This document shows, in pieces, positions 36,545 through 45,854 of a stretch of 64,000 nucleotides of DNA (position 1 is its first letter; every line of letters starts with the position of its first letter). The notes below the pieces were generated by a model. That model was not told where the DNA came from and did not search any database. It saw only the letters and a program-made list of their open reading frames with translations. The stretch comes from Zoogloea oryzae (lineage in GTDB: Bacteria; Pseudomonadota; Gammaproteobacteria; Burkholderiales; Rhodocyclaceae). The translations under genes were made by a program, and so were the position numbers. The stretch is taken from contig NZ_BSPX01000001.1 of NCBI RefSeq assembly GCF_030161255.1, positions 156,877 through 220,876 of the forward strand, read 5' to 3'.

Positions 36545-36777
36545 CGCTCAATCGGGGGCGCGTGCGCTGGCAGTGCCGTCGGGCTCTTCTGGAGCTCGAT
36601 CTGGTGTTCACGCGCTTCCTCGAAAGGCACTTCGATCGTCTCACCGACGATCAACTGGCGGATCTGGATGACCTGCTGCTCGTCGAAGACCATGACCTCT
36701 GGGCCATGGTCAACGGCAGCCAGCCGGTCACCAACGACCGCTGGAAGGAAATGATGGATCTGCTCCGGGCCGGCTGA
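36541..36777 (+). CDS. sdhE: SdhE-type FAD assembly factor, variant motif
   Basis: 78 aa. Helical DUF339/SdhE protein that helps attach FAD to SdhA. Family features RVRWQCRRALLELD and a DLDDLLLVEDHDLWAMV helix are clear. The conserved RGxxE motif reads RALLE here: residue 15 is alanine (codon GCT) in place of glycine. It is coupled to sdhB by a 4-bp overlap, in the expected place. Confidence 0.92.
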   Translation: MTLNRGRVRWQCRRALLELDLVFTRFLERHFDRLTDDQLADLDDLLLVEDHDLWAMVNGSQPVTNDRWKEMMDLLRAG

Positions 36778-36834
36778 CGGGGCAGGGCATCGCTAGGGAG
36801 TTGTGGAGTTTCAACAGGGAAAAGGGACCAAAAT

Positions 36835-38130
36835 ATGACCACGCAACGTACTGCTACACTGACCGTAGATGGCAAGGCCGTAGAGTTTCCGATCATGTCG
36901 GGGACGCATGGCAATGATGTGATCGATATCCGCACCCTCGGCGGAAAGACCGGGTACTTCACGTACGACTCCGGTTTCCTGTCCACGGCCAGCTGCCAGT
37001 CCAAGGTCACCTACATCGACGGTGACAAGGGCGAACTGCTGTACCGCGGCTACCCGATCGAACAACTGGCCGACAACTGCAACTTCCTCGAAGTCACCTA
37101 CCTGTTGAAGAACGGCGAGCTGCCCAATGCCGCTCAGAAGTCCGACTTCGAGAACACCATCAAGAAGCACACGATGGTGCACGAGCAGCTGTCCAAGTTC
37201 TACTCCGGCTTCCGCCGTGACGCCCACCCGATGGCCGTCATGACCGGTGTGGTTGGCGCGCTGTCCGCCTTCTACCACGACGCCATGGACTTCTCCGACG
37301 TGGAGCACCGCAACGTCAGCTTCAACCGTCTGGTTGCCAAGCTGCCGACCATCGTTGCGATGGCCTACAAGTACAACACCGGCATGCCGTTCATGTACCC
37401 GGACAACGAGTTGGACTACACCGCCAACTTCATGCGCATGATGTTCGGCAACCCGTGCGAAAAGTACGTGCCGAACCCGGTGCTGGTCCGTGCGCTGGAC
37501 GTGATCTTCACGCTGCACGCCGATCACGAGCAAAACGCCTCCACCTCCACCGTCCGTCTGGCCGGTTCGTCCGGTGCCAACCCGTTTGCCTGTATCGCCG
37601 CCGGCATCGCCTGCCTGTGGGGCCCGGCGCACGGTGGTGCGAACGAAGCCTGCCTGAACATGCTGGAAGAGATCGGTGACGTCTCCCGCGTCGGCGAGTA
37701 CATCGCCCGCGCCAAGGACAAGAACGACAGCTTCAAGCTGATGGGCTTCGGTCACCGCGTCTACAAGAACTTCGACCCGCGCGCCAAGCTGATGCGCAAG
37801 GTCTGCCACGACGTGCTGGGTGAATTGGGCCTCGAGAACGACCGCCTGTTCAAGCTGGCGATGGAACTCGAAAAGATCGCCCTGGAAGACCAGTACTTCG
37901 TCGAGAAGAAGCTCTACCCGAACGTGGACTTCTACTCCGGCATCGTTCAGAAGGCGCTCGGCATCCCGACCGACATGTTCACCTGCATCTTCGCGCTGGC
38001 CCGCACCGTCGGCTGGATGACCCAGTGGGAAGAAATGATCACCGATCCGGAATACAAGATCGGTCGTCCGCGTCAGCTGTACATCGGCGCCGCCCGTCGC
38101 GACGTCGTGCCGCTGGCTCAACGCGGCTAA
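36835..38130 (+). CDS. gltA: Citrate synthase (type II)
   Basis: 431 aa. Condenses acetyl-CoA and oxaloacetate. The catalytic histidines are in LWGPAHGGANEA and GFGHRVYKNFDPRAK, and the catalytic aspartate in NVDFYSGIV. The N-terminal extension and length match the hexameric, NADH-sensitive type of Gram-negative bacteria. It follows sdhE by 57 bp and ends at a strong hairpin. Confidence 0.98.
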   Translation: MTTQRTATLTVDGKAVEFPIMSGTHGNDVIDIRTLGGKTGYFTYDSGFLSTASCQSKVTYIDGDKGELLYRGYPIEQLADNCNFLEVTYLLKNGELPNAAQKSDFENTIKKHTMVHEQLSKFYSGFRRDAHPMAVMTGVVGALSAFYHDAMDFSDVEHRNVSFNRLVAKLPTIVAMAYKYNTGMPFMYPDNELDYTANFMRMMFGNPCEKYVPNPVLVRALDVIFTLHADHEQNASTSTVRLAGSSGANPFACIAAGIACLWGPAHGGANEACLNMLEEIGDVSRVGEYIARAKDKNDSFKLMGFGHRVYKNFDPRAKLMRKVCHDVLGELGLENDRLFKLAMELEKIALEDQYFVEKKLYPNVDFYSGIVQKALGIPTDMFTCIFALARTVGWMTQWEEMITDPEYKIGRPRQLYIGAARRDVVPLAQRG

Positions 38131-38160
38131 GCAATACGGAGGGGGAGGGGGAAACAGGGG

Positions 38161-38205
38161 AAACGAATGCGGGATGGTCGATCATTGGGCCATCCCGCTT
38201 CGTTT
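38161..38205. terminator. Terminator after gltA
   Basis: GCGGGATGG and CCATCCCGC form a 9-bp stem, extended by AAACGAA/TTCGTTT with one bulged base. T-rich 3' side. It lies 30 bp after the gltA stop and separates the sdh-gltA and sucAB units. Confidence 0.85.
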
Positions 38206-38285
38206 GTCCATAAGAACACAGAATCAGGGATTTCTCCCCACCGCATAAACACTCAGAAGACAAGACACAAGCCTGGTGGTCGCCC

Positions 38286-41111
38286 ATGATGAAACAGCTT
38301 TTTGAGAGCTCCCAACTGTTCGGCAGCAATGCTCCGTTCATCGAGGAACTTTACGAGAACTATCTCGACAATCCGGATTCCGTCTCCGATGAATGGCGGA
38401 CCTATTTCGATGCGCTGCAGAACACGCCGGGCAACGGCCGTGATGTAGCCCATTACCCGATCATCAACGCCTTTGCCGACATGGCGAAGCGCGGCCCGGT
38501 GCGCACCGTGGTGGCGAGCGGCGCCGACCAGAAGCAGGTCAGCGTCCTGCAACTGATCAACGCCCACCGTTTCCTGGGCACCCGCTGGGCGCAACTCGAT
38601 CCGCTGAAGCGGACCGAGCGTCCCGAGATCCACGAACTCGAGCTGTCCCACTACGGCTTCACCGAGGCGGATCTCAACGAGACCTTCAACACCGGCTCGT
38701 TCCACGGCCTGCCGGGCGATCGCGCCACCCTGCGCGAGATCCTCGACGCCGTGCGTCAGACCTACTGCGGCTCCATCGGCGCCGAGTACATGTACATGAC
38801 CGACATCGGTGAGAAGCGCTGGATCCAGGCGCGTCTCGAGCCGACCCGCGGCCGTCCGACCTTCGACAATCAGAAGCAGCGTCGCATCCTCGAGCGCCTC
38901 ACCGCCGCCGAGACCATGGAGCGTTACCTGCACACCAAATACGTCGGTCAGAAGCGTTTCTCGCTGGAAGGTGGTGAGAGCACCATCGTCGCGATGGACG
39001 AACTGATCCGTGTCGCGGGTAGCAAGGGCGTCCAGGAAATCGTGATCGGCATGGCTCACCGTGGCCGCCTCAACGTGCTGGTGAACACCCTCGGCAAGTC
39101 GCCGAGCATGCTGTTCTCCGAGTTCGAAGGCAAGGCTGCGTCCGATCTGTCCGCGGGTGACGTGAAGTACCACATGGGCTTCTCCAGCGACGTGATGACC
39201 GCCGGTGGTCCGGTGCACCTCACGCTGGCGTTCAACCCGTCGCACCTGGAAATCGTCAACCCGGTGGTCGAGGGCTCGGTGTATGCCCGTCAGACCCGTC
39301 GTGGCGAGAACGGCAAGTCCGAAGTCGTTCCCGTCATCATCCACGGTGATGCGGCCGTTGCTGGTCAGGGCGTCAACCAGGAAATGCTCAACTTCGCGCA
39401 GACCCGCGGCTACGGCACGGGCGGCACGATCCACATCGTGGTGAACAACCAGATCGGTTTCACCACCTCGGATCCGCGCGATTACCGTTCCTCGCTGTAC
39501 TGCACGGACATCTTCAAGATGGCCGAAGCGCCGATCTTCCACGTCAATGGCGACGATCCCGAAGCGGTCGCGTTCGTCATGGGCCTGGCTGTCGAGTACC
39601 GTCAGGAGTTCAAGAAAGACGTGGTTGTCGACATCGTCTGCTATCGCAAGCTCGGCCACAACGAAGCCGACGAGCCGATGGTGACCCAGCCGCTGATGTA
39701 CAAGAAGATCGCCAAGCACCCCGGCACCCGCAAGCTGTACGCGGAAAAGCTGGTTGCCCAGGGCGTCTGCCAGGCCGACGAGCCGGAACAGTTCATCAAG
39801 GATTACCGCGCAGCCCTCGACAAGGGCGAGCTGCTGGCCAATCCGGTGCTGTCCGACTTCAAGCGTCAGTTCTCCCAGGACTGGGGCCCGTACGCCAACA
39901 AGAAGTACACCGACAAGTGCGACAGCAAGGTGCCGATGGCGGAACTCAAGCGGCTCTCCAAAGCCCTGACGACCACCCCCGAAGGCTTCGTGCTGCACCC
40001 CCGCGTCCAGAAGATCATCGACGATCGCAAGGCGATGGGCGAAGGCAAGCTGGCCCTCGACTGGGGCATGGGCGAAAACCTCGCCTACGCCAGTCTGGTG
40101 GTTCAGGGCTTCGGCATCCGCATCTCCGGTGAAGACGTCGGCCGTGGCACCTTCTTCCACCGTCACGCTGCGCTGCACGATCAGAACCGTGACCAGTGGC
40201 ACGACGGCACCTACTACCCGCTGCAGAACATCCGCGACGGCCAGGCCCCGTTCTACTGCTACGACTCCGTGCTGTCCGAAGAGGCCGTGCTGGCCTTCGA
40301 ATACGGCTACGCGTCGGCCGAGCCGAACCAGCTCGTGATCTGGGAAGCCCAGTTTGGCGACTTCGCCAACGGCGCCCAGGTGGTGATGGACCAGTTCATC
40401 AGCTCCGGTGAAGCCAAGTGGGGCCGTCAGTGCGGTCTCGTGATGATGCTGCCGCACGGCTACGAAGGTCAGGGTCCCGAGCACTCTTCCGCGCGTATCG
40501 AGCGCTACATGCAGCTGTGCGCCGAGATGAACATGGAAGTGTGCATCCCGTCCGGCCCGTCGCAGATCTTCCACCTGCTGCGTCGCCAGGCCCTGCGCAA
40601 GCTGCGCAAGCCGCTGGTGATCATCACGCCGAAGTCCCTGCTGCGTCACAAGGATGCCGTCTCCTCGCTGGAAGAGCTCTCCAAGGGCACCTTCCAGACC
40701 GTCATCGGCGAGATTGACGATCTCGATGCCAAGAAGGTCAAGCGCGTCCTGCTGTGCTCCGGCAAGATCTACTACGAACTGCTGGCTCACCGTCGTGCCC
40801 AGGGCATCGACGACATCGCCATCGTGCGCATGGAACAGCTCTATCCGTTCCCGGCCGAGGCCTTCGCGGCCGAGGTGAACAAGTACCCGAACGCCAAGGA
40901 AGTGGTGTGGGTGCAGGAAGAGCCGCGCAACCAGGGTGTCTGGTACTGGCTGGCCTCGCGCCACCACCTGGACAGCAACCTCGGTGAAGACCACAAGTTC
41001 CTGCTTGTGGCCCGTCCCGCGGCGGCTTCGCCGGCTGTCGGCTACTACGCCAAGCACAACGCGCAACAAAAGGCTGTCATCGAAAATGCATTTGGCGAAA
41101 TCAAGGCCTGA
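38286..41111 (+). CDS. sucA: 2-oxoglutarate dehydrogenase E1 component
   Basis: 941 aa. Thiamine-diphosphate enzyme that decarboxylates 2-oxoglutarate. The N-terminal peptide NAPFIEELYENYLDNPDSV is typical and binds E2. The TPP/Mg motif is GDAAVAGQGVNQE through VVNNQIGF. Other family motifs: GMAHRGRLNVLVN and HGYEGQGPEHSSARIER. ATG occurs at 38286 and 38289. Followed by sucB 36 bp later. Confidence 0.98.
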   Translation: MMKQLFESSQLFGSNAPFIEELYENYLDNPDSVSDEWRTYFDALQNTPGNGRDVAHYPIINAFADMAKRGPVRTVVASGADQKQVSVLQLINAHRFLGTRWAQLDPLKRTERPEIHELELSHYGFTEADLNETFNTGSFHGLPGDRATLREILDAVRQTYCGSIGAEYMYMTDIGEKRWIQARLEPTRGRPTFDNQKQRRILERLTAAETMERYLHTKYVGQKRFSLEGGESTIVAMDELIRVAGSKGVQEIVIGMAHRGRLNVLVNTLGKSPSMLFSEFEGKAASDLSAGDVKYHMGFSSDVMTAGGPVHLTLAFNPSHLEIVNPVVEGSVYARQTRRGENGKSEVVPVIIHGDAAVAGQGVNQEMLNFAQTRGYGTGGTIHIVVNNQIGFTTSDPRDYRSSLYCTDIFKMAEAPIFHVNGDDPEAVAFVMGLAVEYRQEFKKDVVVDIVCYRKLGHNEADEPMVTQPLMYKKIAKHPGTRKLYAEKLVAQGVCQADEPEQFIKDYRAALDKGELLANPVLSDFKRQFSQDWGPYANKKYTDKCDSKVPMAELKRLSKALTTTPEGFVLHPRVQKIIDDRKAMGEGKLALDWGMGENLAYASLVVQGFGIRISGEDVGRGTFFHRHAALHDQNRDQWHDGTYYPLQNIRDGQAPFYCYDSVLSEEAVLAFEYGYASAEPNQLVIWEAQFGDFANGAQVVMDQFISSGEAKWGRQCGLVMMLPHGYEGQGPEHSSARIERYMQLCAEMNMEVCIPSGPSQIFHLLRRQALRKLRKPLVIITPKSLLRHKDAVSSLEELSKGTFQTVIGEIDDLDAKKVKRVLLCSGKIYYELLAHRRAQGIDDIAIVRMEQLYPFPAEAFAAEVNKYPNAKEVVWVQEEPRNQGVWYWLASRHHLDSNLGEDHKFLLVARPAAASPAVGYYAKHNAQQKAVIENAFGEIKA

Positions 41112-41147
41112 TGCAATCCATGCCGAACTGAACACAAGGGAGAAAAC

Positions 41148-42332
41148 ATGCTGATCGAAGTCAAAGTGCCGCAACTGTCCGAGTCCGTCTCCGAAGCCAC
41201 GCTGGTTAGCTGGCACAAGAAGGAAGGCGACGCTGTTTCCCGCGACGAGAACCTGATCGACATCGAGACCGACAAGGTCGTGCTGGAAACCCCGGCACCG
41301 GCTGACGGCGTGCTCGTCAAGATCGTCAAGAACGGCGGCGACTCCGTGACCTCCGGTGAAGTCATCGCCACCATCGACACCGAAGCCAAGGCCGCTGCCG
41401 GCGCTCCGGCTGCCACTGCCGCTCCGGCCGCTGCCCCGGCTGCTGCCGCTGCTGCTCCGGTTTCCGCCGCCAGCCCGTCCGCCCGCAAGATCCTCGACGA
41501 GAAGGGCATCGCTGCCGCCGACGTCGCCGGCTCCGGCCGTGGCGGTCGTGTCACCAAGGAAGACGCCGTTGCTGCCCAGGCCAAGCCTGCCGCCGCCGCT
41601 GCCGCTCCGGCGGTTGCCGTGGCCACCGGCGACCGCGCCGAGCAGCGCGTTCCGATGACCCGTCTGCGCGCCCGTATCGCCGAGCGCCTGATCCAGTCGA
41701 AGAACGAAAACGCCATCCTGACGACCTTCAACGAAGTCAACATGGCGCCGGTCATGGCCCTGCGCAAGCAGTACGCCGAGAAGTTCGAGAAGGCCCACGG
41801 CGTGCGTCTGGGCTTCATGGGCTTCTTCGTCAAGGCCGCGGTTGCTGCCCTGAAGAAGTTCCCGATCCTGAACGCCTCGGTGGACGGCAACGACATCATC
41901 TACCATGGCTACATCGACATCGGTATCGCCGTCGGCTCGCCCCGTGGCCTGGTGGTGCCCATCCTGCGTGACGCCGACCAGATGTCCATCGCCGACATCG
42001 AGAAGAAGATCGCCGAATACGGCCAGAAGGCCAAGGACGGCAAGATCTCCATCGAAGAGCTCACCGGTGGCACGTTCTCCATCTCCAACGGTGGTGTGTT
42101 CGGTTCGATGATGTCCACCCCGATCATCAACCCGCCGCAGTCCGCGATCCTGGGCATCCACGCCACCAAGGACCGTGCCGTCGTCGAAAATGGTCAGGTC
42201 GTGGTCCGTCCGATCAACTACCTCGCCATGTCCTACGATCACCGGATCATCGACGGCCGCGAAGCCGTGCTGGGTCTCGTGACCATGAAGGAAGCGATGG
42301 AAGATCCGTCCCGTCTGCTGCTGGAAGTCTGA
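41148..42332 (+). CDS. sucB: Dihydrolipoyllysine succinyltransferase (E2 of 2-oxoglutarate dehydrogenase)
   Basis: 394 aa. Lipoyl domain at 1-75 with lipoate-bearing K43 in IETDKVVLE, then an Ala/Pro-rich linker, an E3-binding domain (SPSARKILDEKGI, GRGGRVTKEDA), a second Ala/Pro linker, and the catalytic domain ending in SYDHRIIDGREAV with the active-site histidine. Transfers succinyl to CoA. Standard length. Cotranscribed with sucA. Confidence 0.98.
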   Translation: MLIEVKVPQLSESVSEATLVSWHKKEGDAVSRDENLIDIETDKVVLETPAPADGVLVKIVKNGGDSVTSGEVIATIDTEAKAAAGAPAATAAPAAAPAAAAAAPVSAASPSARKILDEKGIAAADVAGSGRGGRVTKEDAVAAQAKPAAAAAAPAVAVATGDRAEQRVPMTRLRARIAERLIQSKNENAILTTFNEVNMAPVMALRKQYAEKFEKAHGVRLGFMGFFVKAAVAALKKFPILNASVDGNDIIYHGYIDIGIAVGSPRGLVVPILRDADQMSIADIEKKIAEYGQKAKDGKISIEELTGGTFSISNGGVFGSMMSTPIINPPQSAILGIHATKDRAVVENGQVVVRPINYLAMSYDHRIIDGREAVLGLVTMKEAMEDPSRLLLEV

Positions 42333-42347
42333 TCTAACTGACCCGAG

Positions 42348-42383
42348 GCACGGCCGCGGCAGGATTCCTGTCGCTGCCGTGCC
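42348..42383 (+). terminator. Hairpin between sucB and lpdA (partial terminator or attenuator)
   Basis: GGCACGGC and GCCGTGCC form an 8-bp stem about 15 bp after sucB, followed by TTGTTTC. The U-tract is poor, so it may reduce rather than stop readthrough into lpdA. Confidence 0.55.
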
Positions 42384-42413
42384 TTGTTTCAATCCGAACA
42401 AGGAAGAACACAC

Positions 42414-43835
42414 ATGGCGAAGCAATTCGACGTTCTGGTTATCGGCGGTGGCCCCGGCGGCTACGTGGCAGCGATCCGCGCCGCGCAACTCGGTTTCAAC
42501 ACGGCCTGCGCCGAATCCAATCCCTATGCCGACCCGAAGGGCGAACCGCGCCTGGGCGGCACCTGCCTCAACGTGGGCTGCATCCCGTCCAAGGCGCTGC
42601 TGCACACCTCGCACCTGTTTGAAGAAGCCGGTCACGCCTTCGAAGAGCAGGGCATCTCCGTTGGCACGCCGAAGATCGACGTGGCCAAGATGATCGGCCG
42701 CAAGTCCAAGATCGTCGAGCAGCTGACTGCCGGCATCAAGGGCCTGTTCAAGAAGAACAAGGTCACCTTCCTGGCTGGCCACGGCTCCTTTGTCGCGAAG
42801 ACCGACGGCGGCTGGCAGGTCAAGGTCGGCGAAGAAGTCGTCGAGGCCAAGCAGGTCATCGTGGCGACCGGCTCCACCGCCCGTCACCTGCCGGGCATTC
42901 CGGTGGACAACAAGCTGGTGTGCGACAACATCGGCGCCCTCGACATTGATTCCGTGCCCAAGCGCCTCGGCCTGATCGGTTCCGGCGTGATTGGCCTGGA
43001 AATGGGTTCGGTCTGGAACCGTCTCGGCTCTGAAGTCACCATCCTCGAAGCCATGGACAGCTTCCTCGGCGCTGCCGACCAGGATCTGGCCAAGGAAGCC
43101 CTCAAGCTGTTCACCAAGCAGGGCCTCGACATCAAGCTGTCCGTCAAGGTCGGCAAGGTCACCGTCGGCAAGAAGTCGGTCACCGTCGAGTACGAAACCA
43201 AGGATGGCGCCCAGAAGGCCGAGTTTGACCGTCTGATCGTCTCCGTCGGCCGCGTGCCCAACACCGCCGGCCTCAACGCCGAAGCGGTCGGCCTCAAGAT
43301 CGACGAGCGTGGCTTCATCGACGTGGACGGCCACAACCAGACCAACCTGCCCGGCGTGTGGGCGGTGGGTGACGTGGTGCGTGGCCCGATGCTGGCCCAC
43401 AAGGCGATGGAAGAGGGCGTTGCCGTGGCCGAAACCATGGCTGGCCAGAAGGGCCACACCAACTTCGACACCATCCCCTGGGTCATCTACACCTCGCCGG
43501 AAATCGCCTGGGTCGGCAAGACCGAGCAGCAGCTCAAGGCCGAAGGCGCCGCCTACAAGGTCGGCAAGATCCCGTTCATGGCCAACGGCCGTGCGCTGGG
43601 TGCCGGCACCCCGGCTGGCTTCGTGAAGATGATCGCCGATGCCAACACCGACCGTATCCTCGGCGTGCACATCATTGGTTCCAACGCGTCCGAGCTGATC
43701 GGCGAAGCCGTTGTGACCATGGAGTTCGCCGGCGCGTCGGAAGACCTCGCCCGCATCTGCCATGCCCACCCGACCCTGTCGGAAGTGGTGCACGAAGCAG
43801 CGCTGGCGGTGGACAAGCGTCCGCTGCACTTCTGA
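42414..43835 (+). CDS. lpdA: Dihydrolipoyl dehydrogenase (E3)
   Basis: 473 aa from ATG 42414, behind AAGGAAG. FAD motif VLVIGGGPGGYVAA at 7-20; redox-active disulfide C51/C56 in GGTCLNVGCIPSK; NAD-binding GLIGSGVIGLEMGSVW; C-terminal active-site pair in CHAHPTLSE. Reoxidises the lipoyl group of SucB (and possibly other complexes) with NAD. Confidence 0.98.
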   Translation: MAKQFDVLVIGGGPGGYVAAIRAAQLGFNTACAESNPYADPKGEPRLGGTCLNVGCIPSKALLHTSHLFEEAGHAFEEQGISVGTPKIDVAKMIGRKSKIVEQLTAGIKGLFKKNKVTFLAGHGSFVAKTDGGWQVKVGEEVVEAKQVIVATGSTARHLPGIPVDNKLVCDNIGALDIDSVPKRLGLIGSGVIGLEMGSVWNRLGSEVTILEAMDSFLGAADQDLAKEALKLFTKQGLDIKLSVKVGKVTVGKKSVTVEYETKDGAQKAEFDRLIVSVGRVPNTAGLNAEAVGLKIDERGFIDVDGHNQTNLPGVWAVGDVVRGPMLAHKAMEEGVAVAETMAGQKGHTNFDTIPWVIYTSPEIAWVGKTEQQLKAEGAAYKVGKIPFMANGRALGAGTPAGFVKMIADANTDRILGVHIIGSNASELIGEAVVTMEFAGASEDLARICHAHPTLSEVVHEAALAVDKRPLHF

Positions 43836-43841
43836 TGAAGC

Positions 43842-43861
43842 GGCCGGCCTTCGGGCCGGCC
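43842..43861 (+). terminator. GC-rich UUCG hairpin after lpdA
   Basis: GGCCGGCC, TTCG, GGCCGGCC starting 6 bp after the lpdA stop. A very stable stem with a UUCG tetraloop but without a T-run, so either a weak terminator or a 3'-end stabiliser. Confidence 0.6.
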
Positions 43862-43937
43862 AGTCTTCAGCCGGGGGCGGTCAGGCGGTAAAATGCCTGC
43901 CCGCCCCCGATCCCATTGGTTTTACCGAATCATCACC

Positions 43938-45050
43938 ATGCCGCACCGAATCCTTAAAGTTGCCGAGAACGGCATGATCGAAGCCTACGAGTCGCTCCTC
44001 AAGGCCCGGGGCTTCAAGTCCGATCCCGCCCAGCGGGCGGCGGCCCAGCGTCTGCAGGGGCTGTATTCCGAACTCGTGGCCTTCAAGGCGGCGCGGCGCG
44101 GCACGATCCGCAAGCTGCTGTCCCGGCCGAAGCAGCCGCGCAGCGTTTATTTCTGGGGTGGCGTGGGGCGTGGCAAGAGCTTCCTGATGGACTGCTTCTT
44201 CGACTCGGTGCCCTATCAGCGCAAGCGCCGGGTGCACTTCCATGCCTTCATGCAGGAAGTCCAGAACGACCTCAAGAACCTCAACAACGAGCCCGATCCG
44301 CTGCAGAAGGTGGCCGACCGCATCGCCCGCCAGACGCGCCTGCTTTGCTTCGATGAGTTCCACGTGTCGGACATCGCCGATGCGATGATCCTCGGCCGCC
44401 TGCTCGACGCGCTTTTCGCCCGCGGCACCATCTTCGTGATGACCTCGAACTACCCGCCCGATGGCCTCTACCCCAACGGCCTGCAGCGGATCAACTTCCT
44501 GCCGACCATCGAAATGATCAAGCGTCGCTTCGATGTGGTCGAGGTGGATCACGGCACCGACTACCGCCTGCGCACCCTCGAGCAGATGGACGCCTTCCTG
44601 GTGCCCGCCGACGATGCCGCCGACAAGCACCTCGCCAAGGATTTCGAGCAGATCGCCGGCACCAAGGGCGCGCCGGGCGAGATCGAGGTGCTGGAGCGCA
44701 AGCTCAAGGTGGTGCGCAAGGCGCCGGGGGTGATCTGGTTCGACTTCGACACCCTGTGCGGCGGCAACCGTTCCCAGAACGACTACCTCGAGATCGCCCG
44801 CGAGCATCACACGCTGATCCTCTCCCGCGTGCCCAAGATGAGCGCGGCGATGGCCTCGGAAGCGCGGCGTTTCACGTGGCTGGTGGATGTGCTCTACGAC
44901 CACCGGGTCAAGCTGCTGGTGAGCGCCGAGTGCCAGGCCTACGACCTCTACGTGGAAGGCCGTCAGGCCAGCGAGTTCCACCGCACCGTCAGCCGCCTGA
45001 TCGAGATGCGCTCCCGCGATTACCTCGCCGAAGCCCACCGGGTCGACTGA
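43938..45050 (+). CDS. zapE: Cell division protein ZapE (AFG1-like ATPase)
   Basis: 370 aa from ATG 43938; ATG 43974 is a possible alternative. P-loop in YFWGGVGRGKSFLMD and Walker B LLCFDEFHVSDIADAM are those of the AFG1/ZapE family, as are MTSNYPPDGLYPNGLQR and the sensor region VKLLVSAECQAYDLY. In E. coli ZapE associates with the Z-ring under stress or low oxygen. Plus strand, after lpdA. Confidence 0.95.
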   Translation: MPHRILKVAENGMIEAYESLLKARGFKSDPAQRAAAQRLQGLYSELVAFKAARRGTIRKLLSRPKQPRSVYFWGGVGRGKSFLMDCFFDSVPYQRKRRVHFHAFMQEVQNDLKNLNNEPDPLQKVADRIARQTRLLCFDEFHVSDIADAMILGRLLDALFARGTIFVMTSNYPPDGLYPNGLQRINFLPTIEMIKRRFDVVEVDHGTDYRLRTLEQMDAFLVPADDAADKHLAKDFEQIAGTKGAPGEIEVLERKLKVVRKAPGVIWFDFDTLCGGNRSQNDYLEIAREHHTLILSRVPKMSAAMASEARRFTWLVDVLYDHRVKLLVSAECQAYDLYVEGRQASEFHRTVSRLIEMRSRDYLAEAHRVD

Positions 45051-45056
45051 CGCCCG

Positions 45057-45845
45057 ATGCGCCCGTCTGCCGCCTGTTTCCTGTTGGCCGGCGCCGTGCT
45101 GGCGCAGCCGGTGGCGGCCGACTACGGCCTCACGATCATCCCCCTGCGGCACCGGCCGGCCGAGCAGGTCGTGCCCAGCCTGCGTCCGATGGTGGAGCAG
45201 GGCGGGGCGATCAGCAGCATGGGCGACAAGATCCTGCTGCGCGTCTCGCCGGGCAACCTCGCCGAACTCCGCACGGCCATCGCTGCGCTGGATACGCCGC
45301 TGCGTCGGCTGGTGGTGTCGGTGCGCCAGGGTGAGGTGCGCGAAGCATCCGGCGGTGGGGTGGGCGTGGATGGCCGCCTTGAGCCCGGCAACAGTCGGGT
45401 CATCATCCGCGGTGGCGCCGGCAGCAGCGAGCAGCGCGACGACGTGAGCCAGCAGGTGCAGGTGGTGGAAGGGGGCAGGGCGCTGATCCAGGTTGGCCAG
45501 TCCCTGCCGCTGATGATGCGCGAATGGCGCGCCGCGCCCGGTGGCTGGGTGCAGGTGGATTCGGTGCGCTACATGGATGTGGGCACCGGTTTTTATGCCG
45601 CGCCGCAGGTGGTCGGCAATCAGGTGACGATCGAGATCAGCCCGTCGATGGAGCGCCTTGGCGCCGATGGCGTGGTCGAATCGTCCCGGCTCGCCACCAC
45701 CGTCAGTGGCGCCCTTGGCAGCTGGATTCCGCTGGGCGGCAGCGCCACCACCGGCCAAGCCACCCGCTACGGCACCGGCGGTTACGCCCAGGGTGCCCGC
45801 CGCGTCGACGGCCAGGTGTGGCTGCGCGTGGACGCCCTCGAATAG
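45057..45845 (+). CDS. Secreted protein with secretin-type short N domain, no pore domain
   Basis: 262 aa with a signal peptide (residues 1-21, cut after PVAA). Residues about 24-95 (LTIIPLRHRPAEQVVPSLRPM, then GDKILLRVSPGNLAELRTAIAALDTP) match the ring-building N domain of secretins such as GspD or PilQ. The rest is Gly/Ser-rich with a beta-rich segment (VQVVEGGRALIQVGQSLPL). It lacks the secretin pore domain and no secretion genes are adjacent. Likely periplasmic; function unknown. It starts 7 bp after zapE and ends 10 bp before the helicase gene. Confidence 0.8.
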   Translation: MRPSAACFLLAGAVLAQPVAADYGLTIIPLRHRPAEQVVPSLRPMVEQGGAISSMGDKILLRVSPGNLAELRTAIAALDTPLRRLVVSVRQGEVREASGGGVGVDGRLEPGNSRVIIRGGAGSSEQRDDVSQQVQVVEGGRALIQVGQSLPLMMREWRAAPGGWVQVDSVRYMDVGTGFYAAPQVVGNQVTIEISPSMERLGADGVVESSRLATTVSGALGSWIPLGGSATTGQATRYGTGGYAQGARRVDGQVWLRVDALE

Positions 45846-45854
45846 ATTTCTCCG

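Noticed and set aside
38253..43829. Long minus-strand open frame opposite sucA-sucB-lpdA
   Set aside because: It is antisense of three clearly recognised TCA-cycle genes and has no family features.
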